The translations under genes were made by a program, and so were the position numbers. Under the pieces are notes generated by a model. The model made no database searches, had not been told where the DNA came from, and saw only the letters and a list, made by a program, of their open reading frames with translations. Shown here piece by piece: positions 34,414 through 43,366 of a DNA stretch of 64,000 nucleotides. Source of the stretch: Metabacillus kandeliae (GTDB taxonomy: Bacteria > Bacillota > Bacilli > Bacillales > Bacillaceae); the NCBI RefSeq assembly GCF_021166585.1, contig NZ_JAJOZE010000003.1:306040-370039 (forward strand), in the 5' to 3' direction. Each line of letters starts with the position of its first letter. Position 1 is the stretch's first letter.

Positions 34414-34647
34414 ATGCCGGAGCTTTTCTTCTTTATCCTCATTACTTATACCTTTTGCTTTGCTTCGTTTACTGTTCTTTTTTATTTTCTTCATAAGAAA
34501 GCTAGCCATAGAAGCCCTTTTAGCAGAGCTTCTGAAGATACTGTTGATTATTTGATTAAGCTTCCAGCGAGCTGGATTTTTTCAGCATTTTATTTTATCG
34601 TTCTGCTTTTTTCATTTCCCATCTGGATCCTATATAGAAGAAAATAA
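34414..34647 (+). CDS. Small two-helix membrane protein, unknown
   Basis: A 77-residue hydrophobic protein with two likely transmembrane helices (about 3-26 and 52-72), a basic loop (HKKASHRS) and a basic C-terminus (LYRRK). GGAGG lies about 9 bases before the ATG and a terminator follows, so expression is plausible. No family recognised. It sits just after the DnaA-box cluster. Confidence 0.6.
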   Translation: MPELFFFILITYTFCFASFTVLFYFLHKKASHRSPFSRASEDTVDYLIKLPASWIFSAFYFIVLLFSFPIWILYRRK

Positions 34648-34686
34648 AGGAAGACACCGGACCAATCCGGATGCCTTCCTTTTTAC
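34646..34686. terminator. Terminator between small membrane protein and nfrA
   Basis: AAGGAAG pairs with CTTCCTT and inner CCGGA with TCCGG around CCAA; flanked by A/T tracts, serving convergent genes. Confidence 0.75.
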
Positions 34687-35429
34687 TTATTGCCGAATCC
34701 TTTTTTATTAACAAACTCCTTCATGTACATGCGTGATGGATGAGAGAGCATCGCAGCCATTTGGCCTGTCCACGTATCAGATCTGGCGCCAGCTGTTCTG
34801 CCTGTGTAATATTCGCTTACAATTCTATTGTACTCTTCAAGCTGCTCCCAATGCTTTTCATCTGGCAGATAAGTGTCTTCATGATAAACGCCTCCGATTG
34901 GAAGCCTTGGTTTCACTCCCGGGTTTTGAGCCGGATAGCCAACAGCCAAACCGAATAAAGGAATGACCCTGTCAGGCGTTTTCAATATTTCTGCTACTCC
35001 ATCCAGATGATTGCGAAGCCCTCCAATATAGCAGATTCCCATGCCCATCGATTCAGCTGCAACAGCAGCATTTTGAGCTGCAAGCGCCGCATCTATGACG
35101 GCAACCATAAATTTCTCGGTACTTTCGAGGGCTGTTTCAATCTCTGCTCCTTCCTTTTCTCCAAGAAGCTCATGTCTGTGCAGGTCAGCGCAAAAGACGA
35201 AAAAATGCCCATTTTCAGCTACATATTGCTGGTTTCCAGCCAGTTCAGACAATTTTTGCTTCTTCACAGGGTCTTTTACACCTATTATGGAATAAGCCTG
35301 CACAAAGCTTGATGAGGATGCAGCCTGTGCACTTCTGACAATGGTGGTGATTTCTTCGTCTGACAAGGGCCTGTCTTCAAATTTTCTGATAGAGCGATGC
35401 TGCAGCATTCTTTCAATTGTTTCATTCAT
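34683..35429 (-). CDS. nfrA: NADPH-dependent FMN nitroreductase NfrA
   Basis: A 248-residue flavin oxidoreductase of the NfsA/FRP type, reducing nitroaromatics, quinones or FMN with NADPH. HRSIRKFEDRPLS at the N-terminus binds FMN phosphate; SSSSFVQAYSIIGVKD, AAESMGMGICYIGGLRN and LFGLAVGYPA follow in order as in B. subtilis NfrA1 (YwcG, 249 residues). GGAGGG precedes the ATG. Next gene is a fructosamine kinase 14 bases upstream on the same strand, so they may be cotranscribed. Confidence 0.9.
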   Translation of the reverse strand: MNETIERMLQHRSIRKFEDRPLSDEEITTIVRSAQAASSSSFVQAYSIIGVKDPVKKQKLSELAGNQQYVAENGHFFVFCADLHRHELLGEKEGAEIETALESTEKFMVAVIDAALAAQNAAVAAESMGMGICYIGGLRNHLDGVAEILKTPDRVIPLFGLAVGYPAQNPGVKPRLPIGGVYHEDTYLPDEKHWEQLEEYNRIVSEYYTGRTAGARSDTWTGQMAAMLSHPSRMYMKEFVNKKGFGNK

Positions 35430-35443
35430 AGTAAGCCCTCCTG

Positions 35444-36307
35444 TTATATGTATCTTTTCACAGCTTGATCTACAGCACTTCCGTATGTCTCGCCAAATAA
35501 ATTTAAATGAACAAGCAAAAAGTAGAGCTGGTAAAGCTGCTTTCTCTCTTCGTATTCAGGTGAAAGCGGCATAATTTCATTGTAAGCACTATAAAAGTCT
35601 GCATTGAAGCCGCCAAAAAGTTCTGTAAAAGCTATCTCCATTTCATGATCACCGTAAAATACAGAAGGATCGATCAAATAAGGCTTTCCATTCGGCCCAG
35701 CTATCCAGTTGCCTCCCCATAAGTCTCCATGAAGCAAGGAAGGAATCGGATTTGATGGAATCCAGCGGTGCAGAGAAGAAAGCAATTTTTCAAGCTTATC
35801 TCCTCTTCCATTGGAAAGTCTTCCTTTTTCACCGGCAAGCCTGATTTGAGGATATAGTCTCTTCATCCTGTAGTATTCTTCCCAATCATCATGCCAGCCA
35901 TTAGGCTGCGGCAGCCTGCCGATAAATGAATCTGACCCGTACCCATATTGCTTTCCTGCAGTTTGGTGCATTTGCGCTGCATCCTGCCCCAGCAGCATGT
36001 CTGTCTTCTTAAGCTTTGGGCCGCTCTGAATCCATTCCAGCACAAGCACACCATGTCTTCCTTCATGCTCCAGAGCTAATACATCAGGTACGGAAGCAGT
36101 ATGAGTGTTTCGTATTTCATTGAGCCCATTTGCCTCTGACTCAAAAAAGCCTTCAGGAATATGGCTGTTATGCTTTACAAAATAAGTTTTCCTCAAAGTC
36201 TGCACTCTGTACGCCTCGTTAATGTCACCGCCTGAAACCGGCTGGCACTTTGTTATTTCCGAGTTATCGCCAAGGCTGTGCAAAGCTTTTTCAATTAGGG
36301 AAATCAT
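35444..36307 (-). CDS. Fructosamine/ketosamine-3-kinase family protein
   Basis: A 287-residue kinase of the aminoglycoside-phosphotransferase-like fold. The catalytic loop is SLLHGDLWGGNWIAG near 193-207 and the metal-binding LIDPSVFYGDHEMEIA near 213-228, both typical of fructosamine-3-kinases, which phosphorylate sugars bound to protein amino groups and so reverse glycation. YFVKHN holds the ATP-contacting lysine. GGAG precedes the ATG. Followed by nfrA. Confidence 0.88.
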   Translation of the reverse strand: MISLIEKALHSLGDNSEITKCQPVSGGDINEAYRVQTLRKTYFVKHNSHIPEGFFESEANGLNEIRNTHTASVPDVLALEHEGRHGVLVLEWIQSGPKLKKTDMLLGQDAAQMHQTAGKQYGYGSDSFIGRLPQPNGWHDDWEEYYRMKRLYPQIRLAGEKGRLSNGRGDKLEKLLSSLHRWIPSNPIPSLLHGDLWGGNWIAGPNGKPYLIDPSVFYGDHEMEIAFTELFGGFNADFYSAYNEIMPLSPEYEERKQLYQLYFLLVHLNLFGETYGSAVDQAVKRYI

Positions 36308-36393
36308 CTGCTGTCACTCCTGCCGGTTAAAGTACCGTTAGAGTACATGAACAGACACTCTTGAGTCAATTAAACTGCTGTTTTCAACATGCT

Positions 36394-36430
36394 AAAAAGA
36401 CAGACCTCATTTGCATGGTCTGCCTCTTTC
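36394..36430 (-). terminator. Terminator of niaP
   Basis: On the minus strand AGGCAGACC pairs with GGTCTGTCTTT, then T-rich sequence. Confidence 0.7.
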
Positions 36431-36435
36431 TTCTA

Positions 36436-37632
36436 TCAGGCTTTCTGAACTTTTGTTTCTTTTCCAAAAAATAATACGGCAAAAGCTCCAATTATTACAG
36501 CTGCACAAAAGACGCTGAAAATCGCGTGAATCGAAAACTTCGCTTCGAGCATATACCCTGCTGCAAGGGGGCCGAGAATGCCGCCGACCCTTCCAAAGGC
36601 TGCTGCCATGCCTGAACCAGTCCCTCTGATGGCGGAAGGATACTGTTCAGGGGTGTATGCATAAAGAGCACCCCATGCCCCGAGGTTAAAGAAGGAAAGC
36701 AATATTCCCCCTGCCAGGAGCATGCCAAGAGATCCGGCATAGCCAAAAATCAAGGCGCTTGCCGCCGTTCCTGCAAGGTATGCCACAAGCACAAATTTTC
36801 TTCCGGCTCTTTCTATCAGCCAGGCAGCCGAATAATATCCGGGAAGCTGGGCAAGTGTCATAATAAGCACATACTGAAAGCTTTTTACCATGCTGAACCC
36901 TTTTAAAACCATGACACTTGGCAGCCATAGAAACATGCCGTAGTATGAGAAGACTACACAGAACCAGAGCACCCAAAGCATGGCAGTTTGCGAACTGTAA
37001 GGCTTTCCCCAAACACTTTTCATGTTCTGGAAAATCGTCTTTTTTTCTTGAAGTTTCATGTATTCAGGAGAATCAGGAAGGTTTCTTCTTAAATATATGA
37101 CATAAAGGGCTGGAATGGCTGTGATGAGAAGGGCAATTCTCCAGCCTGCCGACGGGATGACAAAATAGGAAATGAGGGCAGCCAGCAGCCATCCGAAAGC
37201 CCAAAAGCTTTCAAGCAGCACAACGATTCTGCCTCTGTCCTTTTCAGGCACGCTTTCTGAAACAAGAGTGGATGCTACAGGCAGCTCGCCGCCTAGACCC
37301 ATTCCAATAAAGAAGCGAAGAATTAAAAAGACAGCCAGAGAAGAAACAGCTGCTGAGATGCCGCTGCCGATTGTAAATAAAAGCAGTGTAATCATAAACA
37401 CGTTTTTGCGCCCGATGCGGTCTGCCATAAGACCAAAAATTAGAGCTCCGACTGCCATGCCAATGGAATTGACAGAACCGATCCAGGACATCTGCGAAGC
37501 GGTCAGACTCCATTCTTTTTGCAGGGCCGCTATTATAAAGGATAATATCCCAACATCCAGTGCATCGAATAACCAGCCGGTGCCGGCGATGCCCAGAAGC
37601 TTTCGCTGGGACAGCTTTTGAACTTTTTCCAT
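36436..37632 (-). CDS. niaP: Niacin transporter NiaP (MFS)
   Basis: A 398-residue major facilitator transporter with 12 predicted helices. LLGIAGTGWLFDALDVGIL in helix 1, FGLMADRIGRKNVF between helices 2 and 3, and YTPEQYPSAIRGTGSG follow B. subtilis NiaP (YceI, about 400 residues) closely by eye. It imports nicotinate for NAD synthesis. ATG 37632 follows GGAGGG by 5 bases; an ATG at 37665 lacks a ribosome site. In B. subtilis niaP lies elsewhere, so this is a local rearrangement. No NiaR box was recognised upstream. Confidence 0.88.
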   Translation of the reverse strand: MEKVQKLSQRKLLGIAGTGWLFDALDVGILSFIIAALQKEWSLTASQMSWIGSVNSIGMAVGALIFGLMADRIGRKNVFMITLLLFTIGSGISAAVSSLAVFLILRFFIGMGLGGELPVASTLVSESVPEKDRGRIVVLLESFWAFGWLLAALISYFVIPSAGWRIALLITAIPALYVIYLRRNLPDSPEYMKLQEKKTIFQNMKSVWGKPYSSQTAMLWVLWFCVVFSYYGMFLWLPSVMVLKGFSMVKSFQYVLIMTLAQLPGYYSAAWLIERAGRKFVLVAYLAGTAASALIFGYAGSLGMLLAGGILLSFFNLGAWGALYAYTPEQYPSAIRGTGSGMAAAFGRVGGILGPLAAGYMLEAKFSIHAIFSVFCAAVIIGAFAVLFFGKETKVQKA

Positions 37633-37977
37633 AATTCCCTCCATGCTTAGATGGTTTTTAGCCATAGCTGTTTATTGTTTCGTTTTTTAAAATTACAGGA
37701 TTCTAAAAAGATCTTTTTTATTATGCCATACCCGCCCCTTTCAGGAAAGAATTTGATAATAAGGAATATATATTTGCCTGTCCCATATACTTTCAGTGAA
37801 TAAACAAAAGAAAAAAGGCAAAAATACCATTTACAAGGAAATTCTTTTATAAAGTTCTTTAATATTCAGAATTTTATGATATAATAACTGTAACAAAAAG
37901 TTCACAATTTGGATAAAATGTTGTCACAAGTTGTTCCTTTTTGTAAGCGGTAACAAAACGATAAGGAGTTGAATAAG
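37633..37977. other. Divergent intergenic region niaP/ywcE
   Basis: 345 AT-rich bases. TATAAT at 37880-37885 could be a ywcE -10, but no convincing -35 lies at the proper distance. TTCACAA and GTCACAA repeats near 37900-37930 were noted without an assigned regulator. No gene seen. Confidence 0.4.
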
Positions 37978-38289
37978 ATGGATGTATTTGTAGTCTATTT
38001 ATTCATTATTACGGCAACTCCCCTGTTTTTATGGATAGAAAGAAGACGGCTGGCCATCTTTCACATTCCGTTCATTGCTGGAATCTGGGCCTACTTCATT
38101 CTCTACCTTACCGGTGCGCTTGACTCAATGAACCATGTAATCCTTAACTCTTTCTTCGTAGCAAACGTCCTTTTTGCACATCTATCCGCTTTCTTGATTT
38201 ACGCTTATCCCGCCATTAAAAAGGCAAGGGCATCAGCTGAATTAACAGAAGAAAGCATTCCTACTCCTCCACCTACCGTCGTTGAATAA
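37978..38289 (+). CDS. ywcE: Spore morphogenesis and germination protein YwcE
   Basis: A 103-residue holin-like membrane protein with three hydrophobic helices (about 3-20, 28-48, 58-82) and a basic/acidic tail. The start MDVFVVYLFIITATPLFLW resembles B. subtilis YwcE (87 residues), needed for normal spore coat structure and germination. The frame opens at TTG 37969, but that abuts AAGGAG, while ATG 37978 is nine bases from it. It is next to qox, as in B. subtilis. Confidence 0.85.
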   Translation: MDVFVVYLFIITATPLFLWIERRRLAIFHIPFIAGIWAYFILYLTGALDSMNHVILNSFFVANVLFAHLSAFLIYAYPAIKKARASAELTEESIPTPPPTVVE

Positions 38290-38300
38290 AAGCCGGCATT

Positions 38301-38358
38301 GTCAGACTGATTTAGAGAGCAGTAATCATGACTGCCGCGATCGGTCTGATTTTCTTTT
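38301..38358 (+). terminator. Probable terminator of ywcE
   Basis: TCAGACTGAT pairs with ATCGGTCTGA with inner GCAGT/ACTGC, then TTTTCTTTT. Long and imperfect. Confidence 0.55.
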
Positions 38359-38407
38359 GCCCTTTTTTAACAGCGATTTAACAGGGTGTCCCTCTTCTCT
38401 GCCTAGC

Positions 38408-38443
38408 AAAAAAACTCCCCGCTATTTTAACGGGGAGTTTTTA
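38408..38443 (-). terminator. Terminator of the qox operon
   Basis: AAAAACTCCCCG pairs with CGGGGAGTTTTT around a 9-base loop. Confidence 0.9.
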
Positions 38444-38447
38444 TCTT

Positions 38448-38813
38448 TTACTTATCCATATTTTCCATCTTATGCTGATCATGATTCATGTTTTCCATAT
38501 GCTTGCTGTGTCCCATTGTGATCCAGACAGATCCTAAAACGAAAGCAAGAGCGATGAAGGCTGAAAACACCATGGTGACAACCTGCCATCTTCCAGTGTC
38601 GCTTTCAGTAACATGCATGAACATGATTAACTGAACAGCCGCCTGGAAAAAGGCAAAAACGAAAATAATGACAAGCTTAGCGGTAGTGCTCAGGTCTGTA
38701 CTTAACCCAACCCAAAGCGCCACAAGTGTGAAGATAATAGATAAAGCAAAACCAATAACGTGATTCCATGGGAAATGATCATGTGAAGCTGCTGCTGTTT
38801 TATTAGTAGCCAT
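38448..38813 (-). CDS. qoxD: Quinol oxidase aa3 subunit IV
   Basis: A 121-residue membrane subunit of the menaquinol oxidase with three helices (about 17-38, 45-66, 78-100). FFQAAVQLIMFMHVTE is the family motif. The tail HSKHMENMNHDQHKMENMDK is rich in histidine and methionine, which could bind metal (inference). The gene starts within the TAATG junction with qoxC, overlapping by one base. Confidence 0.93.
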   Translation of the reverse strand: MATNKTAAASHDHFPWNHVIGFALSIIFTLVALWVGLSTDLSTTAKLVIIFVFAFFQAAVQLIMFMHVTESDTGRWQVVTMVFSAFIALAFVLGSVWITMGHSKHMENMNHDQHKMENMDK

Positions 38814-39430
38814 TATTTCAACACCATCCCCATCAAGTATACTCCGGAGAAGATGAAGATCCAGACAACATCAAGAAAGTGCCAGTAAAGGCTGGTAATG
38901 AACAGCTTTGAAGCGTTGGCTGGAACCAGTCCTCTTCTTGATACTTGAATTAATATCAGCGTAATCCAGCAAATTCCGACGGATACGTGAAGACCATGAG
39001 TACCTGCCAGAACAAAGAATCCGGACCAGAAAGCACTCGTCGGGATCGAAGCCCCTTCATGAATATAATGAACAAATTCATTAACCTCATAGCCTACAAA
39101 GCCAAGGCCTAGAAGCAGGGTAATAATCATCCAGACCATAACGCCTTTTTTATTATGGCGTCTTAATTCGTGAATGGCCAGGCCGCAAGTGAATGAGCTT
39201 GTTAAAAGCAGGAACGTCATAATCAGGACACCCTTCACTTCAAACATTTCACCAGGTGTCGGGCCTTTTGCTGTTTGATCAAACAAAACAAAATAAGTAG
39301 TAAAGAGAGTGGAGAAAAGCGCAATCTCCGCTCCCAGGAAGATCCAGAAGCCAAGAATATTTAACCGGCCTTGATGGTCCTGATATTCCAGCGGCGTGTT
39401 AGAACCTTCGAATGATTCAGTATGCTCCAT
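38813..39430 (-). CDS. qoxC: Quinol oxidase aa3 subunit III
   Basis: A 205-residue heme-copper oxidase subunit III with five predicted helices. LNILGFWIFLGAEIALFSTLF and GTHGLHVSVGICWI are typical. B. subtilis QoxC has 204 residues. AAGGAGG precedes the ATG. It lies 14 bases after qoxB and is translationally coupled with qoxD. Confidence 0.95.
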   Translation of the reverse strand: MEHTESFEGSNTPLEYQDHQGRLNILGFWIFLGAEIALFSTLFTTYFVLFDQTAKGPTPGEMFEVKGVLIMTFLLLTSSFTCGLAIHELRRHNKKGVMVWMIITLLLGLGFVGYEVNEFVHYIHEGASIPTSAFWSGFFVLAGTHGLHVSVGICWITLILIQVSRRGLVPANASKLFITSLYWHFLDVVWIFIFSGVYLMGMVLK

Positions 39431-39444
39431 ATTCCACGCCTCCT

Positions 39445-41391
39445 TTAAACGGTTGCCCGTTTTTCTGTTTCTTTTATTTCTTCAACACTGACATAGAAGC
39501 CGTTGTCAATTTCAAGAGATCTCTTGATCATGCAGGCAAATATGCCGAGAAGTCCGACAATAGCCATAGGGAACAGCGAGAAGACCAAACCGAACCCTGC
39601 AATGCCGAAGCAAACAGATATAATAAGCGGTGTTCCGGAATTATTCGGCATATGAATCGGCTTGTATTCTTTAGGCTCTGCATTAGGCTGCTTTTCTTTC
39701 TTCATTCTCCAGAAAGCATCCATTCCAGTCACAACTGGATCTTCTGCAAAGTTGTAGAAAGGAGGCACTGCGCTTGATGTAGCCCATTCAAGCGTACGTC
39801 CATCCCATGCATCGCCTGTTTTTTCGCGCTCTGCATAACGGGCGCTCCAATAAACGTTGTACACAAGAACAACAAAGCCGACACCCATAGCAAAAGCACC
39901 AATTGTTGCAATTACGTTCAGTGCCTGCCAGTTGTCGCCTGCCGTATAAGTGCTGATCCGGCGCGGCATTCCCGCAAGTCCTAAGAAGAACATTGGGAAG
40001 AAGCAGACGTTGAATCCGATTGTAAAGATCCAGAAGCTTACTTTTCCGATTGCTTCGTTCAGCTTGAAGCCGAACATTTTTGGCCACCAGTAATATAAAC
40101 CTGACAAGCAGGCAAATACTGTACCGGCAATCAATACATAGTGAAAGTGGGCGATCAGGAAGTAAGTGTTATGGTACTGGTAATCGGCAGAAGCCATCGC
40201 CAGCATAACCCCTGTTACCCCACCGATTGTAAACGTTGGAATAAAGGCTAACGCCCAAAGCATAGATGTTGTAAATTTAATGCGTCCTTTATAAAGAGTA
40301 AACAGCCAGTTAAAGATCTTAACCCCTGTCGGAATAGCAATAGCCATTGTAGTGATAGAGAAGATCGTGTTAACACCTGTGCTGTTGCCCATCGTAAAGA
40401 AGTGATGGACCCAAACAACGAAACTTAGAACGGTAATACCGACCATTGAGGCAACCATTGCTTTGTATCCGAAAAGCGATTTTCTTGAGAAGGTTGCAAT
40501 AACCTCTGAGAAAATACCGAATGCCGGCAAAATAACGATGTATACCTCAGGATGTCCCCAAATCCAGAACAGGTTGGCCCATAGCATCGGGCTGCCCCCG
40601 GCTGTCAGTGTAAAGAAGTGAGAACCGAAAAGACGGTCAAATGTTTGAAGTGCAAGAGCTACAGTCAATACTGGGAATGCAAACACGATGATGACACATG
40701 TGATCAGCGTTGCCCATGTAAACATCGGCATCCTCATAAGCGTCATGCCTTTTGCACGCATTTTAAGGATGGTTACACCGAAGTTAATCCCTGTTAACAG
40801 AGTACCGATACCGGCTATCTGAAGACCGAGCAAGTAGAAGTTCTGCCCTGGTCCAGGGCTCATCTCGTTTCCTGCAAGCGGCATATAAGCTGTCCACCCT
40901 GCTGAAGGAGACCCCCCGAAAACGAATGAAATGTTAAACAGCATTGCTCCTACAAAAAATGACCAGAAGCTGAGCGCATTGATATATGGGAATGCAACGT
41001 CACGGGCACCGATTTGCAATGGCACAGCAACGTTCATCAAACCGATCAGGAACGGCATCGCCATAAACAAAATCATAATTGTTCCGTGTGTTGTAAAAAT
41101 TTCATTGTAATGCTGCGGTGTTAAGAATTTCAGTCCAGGCAGCGCAACCTGCGTCCGCATTAAAAGTGCATCTACCCCGCCGCGGAAAAGCATTAGAAGG
41201 GCTGCAATAATGTACATGATCCCAAGTTTTTTATGGTCAACAGTAGTCAGATATTCTGACCAAAGCCACTTCCATTTTTTAAAATAAGTTAATCCGAAGA
41301 TGATGCCGATTGTTGTTAGGGCAATGGAAATTTGCGCGCCGATAATCAGCGGATCATCCAAGATTAAGTTATTTTTAATAAAATCTATCAT
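39445..41391 (-). CDS. qoxB: Quinol oxidase aa3 subunit I
   Basis: A 648-residue catalytic subunit holding heme a and the heme a3-copper B centre. The copper ligands appear in [12 protein letters not shown] (the crosslinked His-Tyr pair) and VHHFFTMG; the heme ligand region is [14 protein letters not shown] near residue 100 and [13 protein letters not shown] near 420. It reduces oxygen with menaquinol and pumps protons. GAGGAGG precedes the ATG. Third-from-last gene of qoxABCD. Confidence 0.97.
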   Translation of the reverse strand: MIDFIKNNLILDDPLIIGAQISIALTTIGIIFGLTYFKKWKWLWSEYLTTVDHKKLGIMYIIAALLMLFRGGVDALLMRTQVALPGLKFLTPQHYNEIFTTHGTIMILFMAMPFLIGLMNVAVPLQIGARDVAFPYINALSFWSFFVGAMLFNISFVFGGSPSAGWTAYMPLAGNEMSPGPGQNFYLLGLQIAGIGTLLTGINFGVTILKMRAKGMTLMRMPMFTWATLITCVIIVFAFPVLTVALALQTFDRLFGSHFFTLTAGGSPMLWANLFWIWGHPEVYIVILPAFGIFSEVIATFSRKSLFGYKAMVASMVGITVLSFVVWVHHFFTMGNSTGVNTIFSITTMAIAIPTGVKIFNWLFTLYKGRIKFTTSMLWALAFIPTFTIGGVTGVMLAMASADYQYHNTYFLIAHFHYVLIAGTVFACLSGLYYWWPKMFGFKLNEAIGKVSFWIFTIGFNVCFFPMFFLGLAGMPRRISTYTAGDNWQALNVIATIGAFAMGVGFVVLVYNVYWSARYAEREKTGDAWDGRTLEWATSSAVPPFYNFAEDPVVTGMDAFWRMKKEKQPNAEPKEYKPIHMPNNSGTPLIISVCFGIAGFGLVFSLFPMAIVGLLGIFACMIKRSLEIDNGFYVSVEEIKETEKRATV

Positions 41392-41409
41392 TACTTTGCT
41401 CCTCCTCTC

Positions 41410-42348
41410 TTATTTGTTTAGTTCGTCTCCAGTATCTTTTTTCTCTTCCTGTCTAGGCTTAGCACTGTTTTCCTGGTAGTCAATGCCGTATTTCTTGCGG
41501 ACATTTAGAGCATACTCAGGATCTTTTGCAATATCTACCCACTGATAATGAGTGCCGGAGAATGTCATCGGCTTGTCAACAGGTCCAGGAAGCATTAATT
41601 TTTCGAATTGCTTTTCAGTCAGCTTAGGAGCGGATTTTTGCTTTTCTGCCCACTGTTTAAATTTTTGCTCTGATTCGGCATGCACATCAAAGCGCATGTT
41701 ATTGAAGCCTTCACCAGTAAAGTTGGCATTTCGGCCTTTATAAATTCCAGGCTCATCAGCTTCAAGATAAAGCTTCATTTCCATGCCTGACATATTGTAC
41801 TTCTGTCCGCCAAGCTGAGGAATCCAGAAGGATGCCATCGTATCAGCAGATGTAAGTCTGAATTGAATCGGACGATCTACCGGGATATGGATATAGTTTA
41901 CTGTCTCTATATTCTCCTCCGGATAGCTGAAAATATATTTCCAATCCACTGATGTGGCGTAAATAACCAAAGGCTTCTTGTCTTTGGATTCAGCCGGAGG
42001 CTCTTCTAGGCTATATATGGTCCTAACGGTTGGAATGGACAATGCGATAACGATGATAACTGGAATAACTGTCCACATAATTTCAAGAAACTTGCTGCCT
42101 TCCATCTCTGGAGGCTCCTGTCCAAGATTACTTTTTCTTTCCCTGAATTTAATAACGATGAGAGTAAAAAGTACAAAGACAACCACTATGATTAAAAGCA
42201 TAAAAACAATGGACAATAAAATAAGGTCCCTTTGCTGTGCAGCAACAGGCCCCTTAGGGTCAAGAACTACCATTGGCTTACAGCCGCCCAATAAAAAAAC
42301 CGACATTGATGCTAACAGAAAAAATATCGGCCTTATCACTTTAACCAA
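41410..42348 (-). CDS. qoxA: Quinol oxidase aa3 subunit II (lipoprotein)
   Basis: A 312-residue subunit II with a lipoprotein signal ending LLGGC near residue 24, two helices (about 38-65 and 88-110) and an extracytoplasmic cupredoxin-like domain. Copper A ligands are missing, as in all quinol oxidases. The frame is open to 42591, but upstream coding is implausible; TTG 42348 follows GGAAGGTGA and gives nearly the B. subtilis length (321). GTG 42357 is the alternative. First gene of qoxABCD. Confidence 0.92.
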   Translation of the reverse strand: MVKVIRPIFFLLASMSVFLLGGCKPMVVLDPKGPVAAQQRDLILLSIVFMLLIIVVVFVLFTLIVIKFRERKSNLGQEPPEMEGSKFLEIMWTVIPVIIVIALSIPTVRTIYSLEEPPAESKDKKPLVIYATSVDWKYIFSYPEENIETVNYIHIPVDRPIQFRLTSADTMASFWIPQLGGQKYNMSGMEMKLYLEADEPGIYKGRNANFTGEGFNNMRFDVHAESEQKFKQWAEKQKSAPKLTEKQFEKLMLPGPVDKPMTFSGTHYQWVDIAKDPEYALNVRKKYGIDYQENSAKPRQEEKKDTGDELNK

Positions 42349-42748
42349 TAGGTTCACCTTCCTTCCCGTATGTCTGAAAATATAGAAATAATAACTATCG
42401 AAAAAGCAAAAAGGGACATAAGAATCCATTAAAGCTTTTACCCTTATGCTAACAAAGAATAACCACGTTAAATACACTTTACTTGAAGTTGTCAAACAAA
42501 CTTCACAAATTGAAGTAAAAATTAGACACAATTCGTTCAAATATTTGACAGTAAATTCAATTAAAGTGCTTCTTTTTCCTTTATTCGACAAAATTATTTT
42601 TTATATTAATAAAATATCACTTTCTCTTCCAAAATAGAATAACTTTAAAGAATTTATCGTAAAACTGTCACATTTCACCTGGAATGAGTTTCATACTTCG
42701 CCAATAAAGGTATGAAATGAACAAATGAGCTGAATTGAGGTGAATGTT
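42349..42748. other. Divergent region upstream of qoxA
   Basis: 400 AT-rich bases. On the minus strand TTGACA (42495-42490) with TATTTA (42474-42469) 15 bases on is a possible qox promoter of poor spacing. ACTTCA/TGAAGT arms at 42500-42516 lie directly upstream of it. TTTCATAC and GTATGAAA (42689-42717) make an inverted pair before the next gene. No gene seen. Confidence 0.4.
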
Positions 42749-42961
42749 ATGGCAGAAGAAAAGAAGCCTTTACGCAGCAATAAAGATCACGAGCATCCTG
42801 AGCAGCTGGATACTGAGAACCCCAGCCAGCTTGACGCAGACGACAGTGAAATGAACGTCGATTCCATCCCGCTTGAGGATTTGAAGCAGGATATGCAGGA
42901 TGAAAAAAAGAAACATAAAACAAAGAAGAATTCAGGAACTGATGATAAGCATACGTATTGA
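42749..42961 (+). CDS. Small charged hydrophilic protein, unknown
   Basis: A 70-residue protein without hydrophobic segment, about half charged: MAEEKKPLRSNKDHEHPEQL then an acidic middle (LDADDSEMNVDSIP) and a basic tail (KKKHKTKKNSG). It is probably disordered. GAGGTG lies upstream; GTG 42740 is too close to it. A strong terminator follows, supporting expression. No family recognised. Confidence 0.65.
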   Translation: MAEEKKPLRSNKDHEHPEQLDTENPSQLDADDSEMNVDSIPLEDLKQDMQDEKKKHKTKKNSGTDDKHTY

Positions 42962-42966
42962 CTGAT

Positions 42967-42996
42967 AGAGCCGGCTTTTAGAAGCCGGCTTTTTTA
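42967..42996 (+). terminator. Terminator of the small charged protein gene
   Basis: AGCCGGCTT pairs with AAGCCGGCT around TTAG, then T6. Confidence 0.88.
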
Positions 42997-43220
42997 ATGC
43001 CGTCAGGATGTGATCGGATTGTCAAAGAACAATTCCTTTATTTTTATAATGCCTAACTTTACAGAAAGGTTAACTGGTTAGTTTTTGAAATTCATGCTTG
43101 CACAGTATGGGGGAATATGAGGGAGAACCGCGCACTAAAGATATAAGCTGCAAATACCTCGTTTTTCAAACCCTTTTTGCGTGCGGAATCATAAAGTAAT
43201 AAATGAGCCTAAAAAAATGA

Positions 43221-43249
43221 TTGCTTCTCCAATAACTTTTTATTAAGAT
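43221..43249 (+). promoter_or_regulatory. Sigma-A promoter of the PTS operon
   Basis: TTGCTT (43221-43226), 17 bases, TAAGAT (43244-43249). Start of transcription near 43256, inside the operator. Confidence 0.7.
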
Positions 43250-43254
43250 AGTAA

Positions 43255-43270
43255 GTGCAAACGATTGCAC
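43255..43270. promoter_or_regulatory. LacI-family operator O1 of the PTS operon
   Basis: GTGCAAACGATTGCAC, an imperfect palindrome with the central CG and arms typical of LacI/MalR-type operators. It covers the predicted transcription start. It could also be read as a degenerate cre. Confidence 0.65.
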
Positions 43271-43366
43271 TAGCATTATTAGCTAAAAACCTTTTTCTCA
43301 GTAAAATGAAATTCTCATTATTTTTTCATTGAAATGTAAGCACATTCATTAAAGGAGGCGTAAAAA

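Noticed and set aside
37795..37935. Rex/Fnr-type site from TTCACAA and GTCACAA near ywcE
   Set aside because: The elements are direct, not inverted, and do not fit either consensus.
41410..42591. 393-codon version of qoxA
   Set aside because: The extra N-terminus is AT-rich, would bury the lipoprotein signal, and lacks a ribosome site; TTG at 42348 fits the family.
42446..42637. 63-codon frame upstream of qoxA
   Set aside because: AT-driven frame without ribosome site in a probable promoter region.
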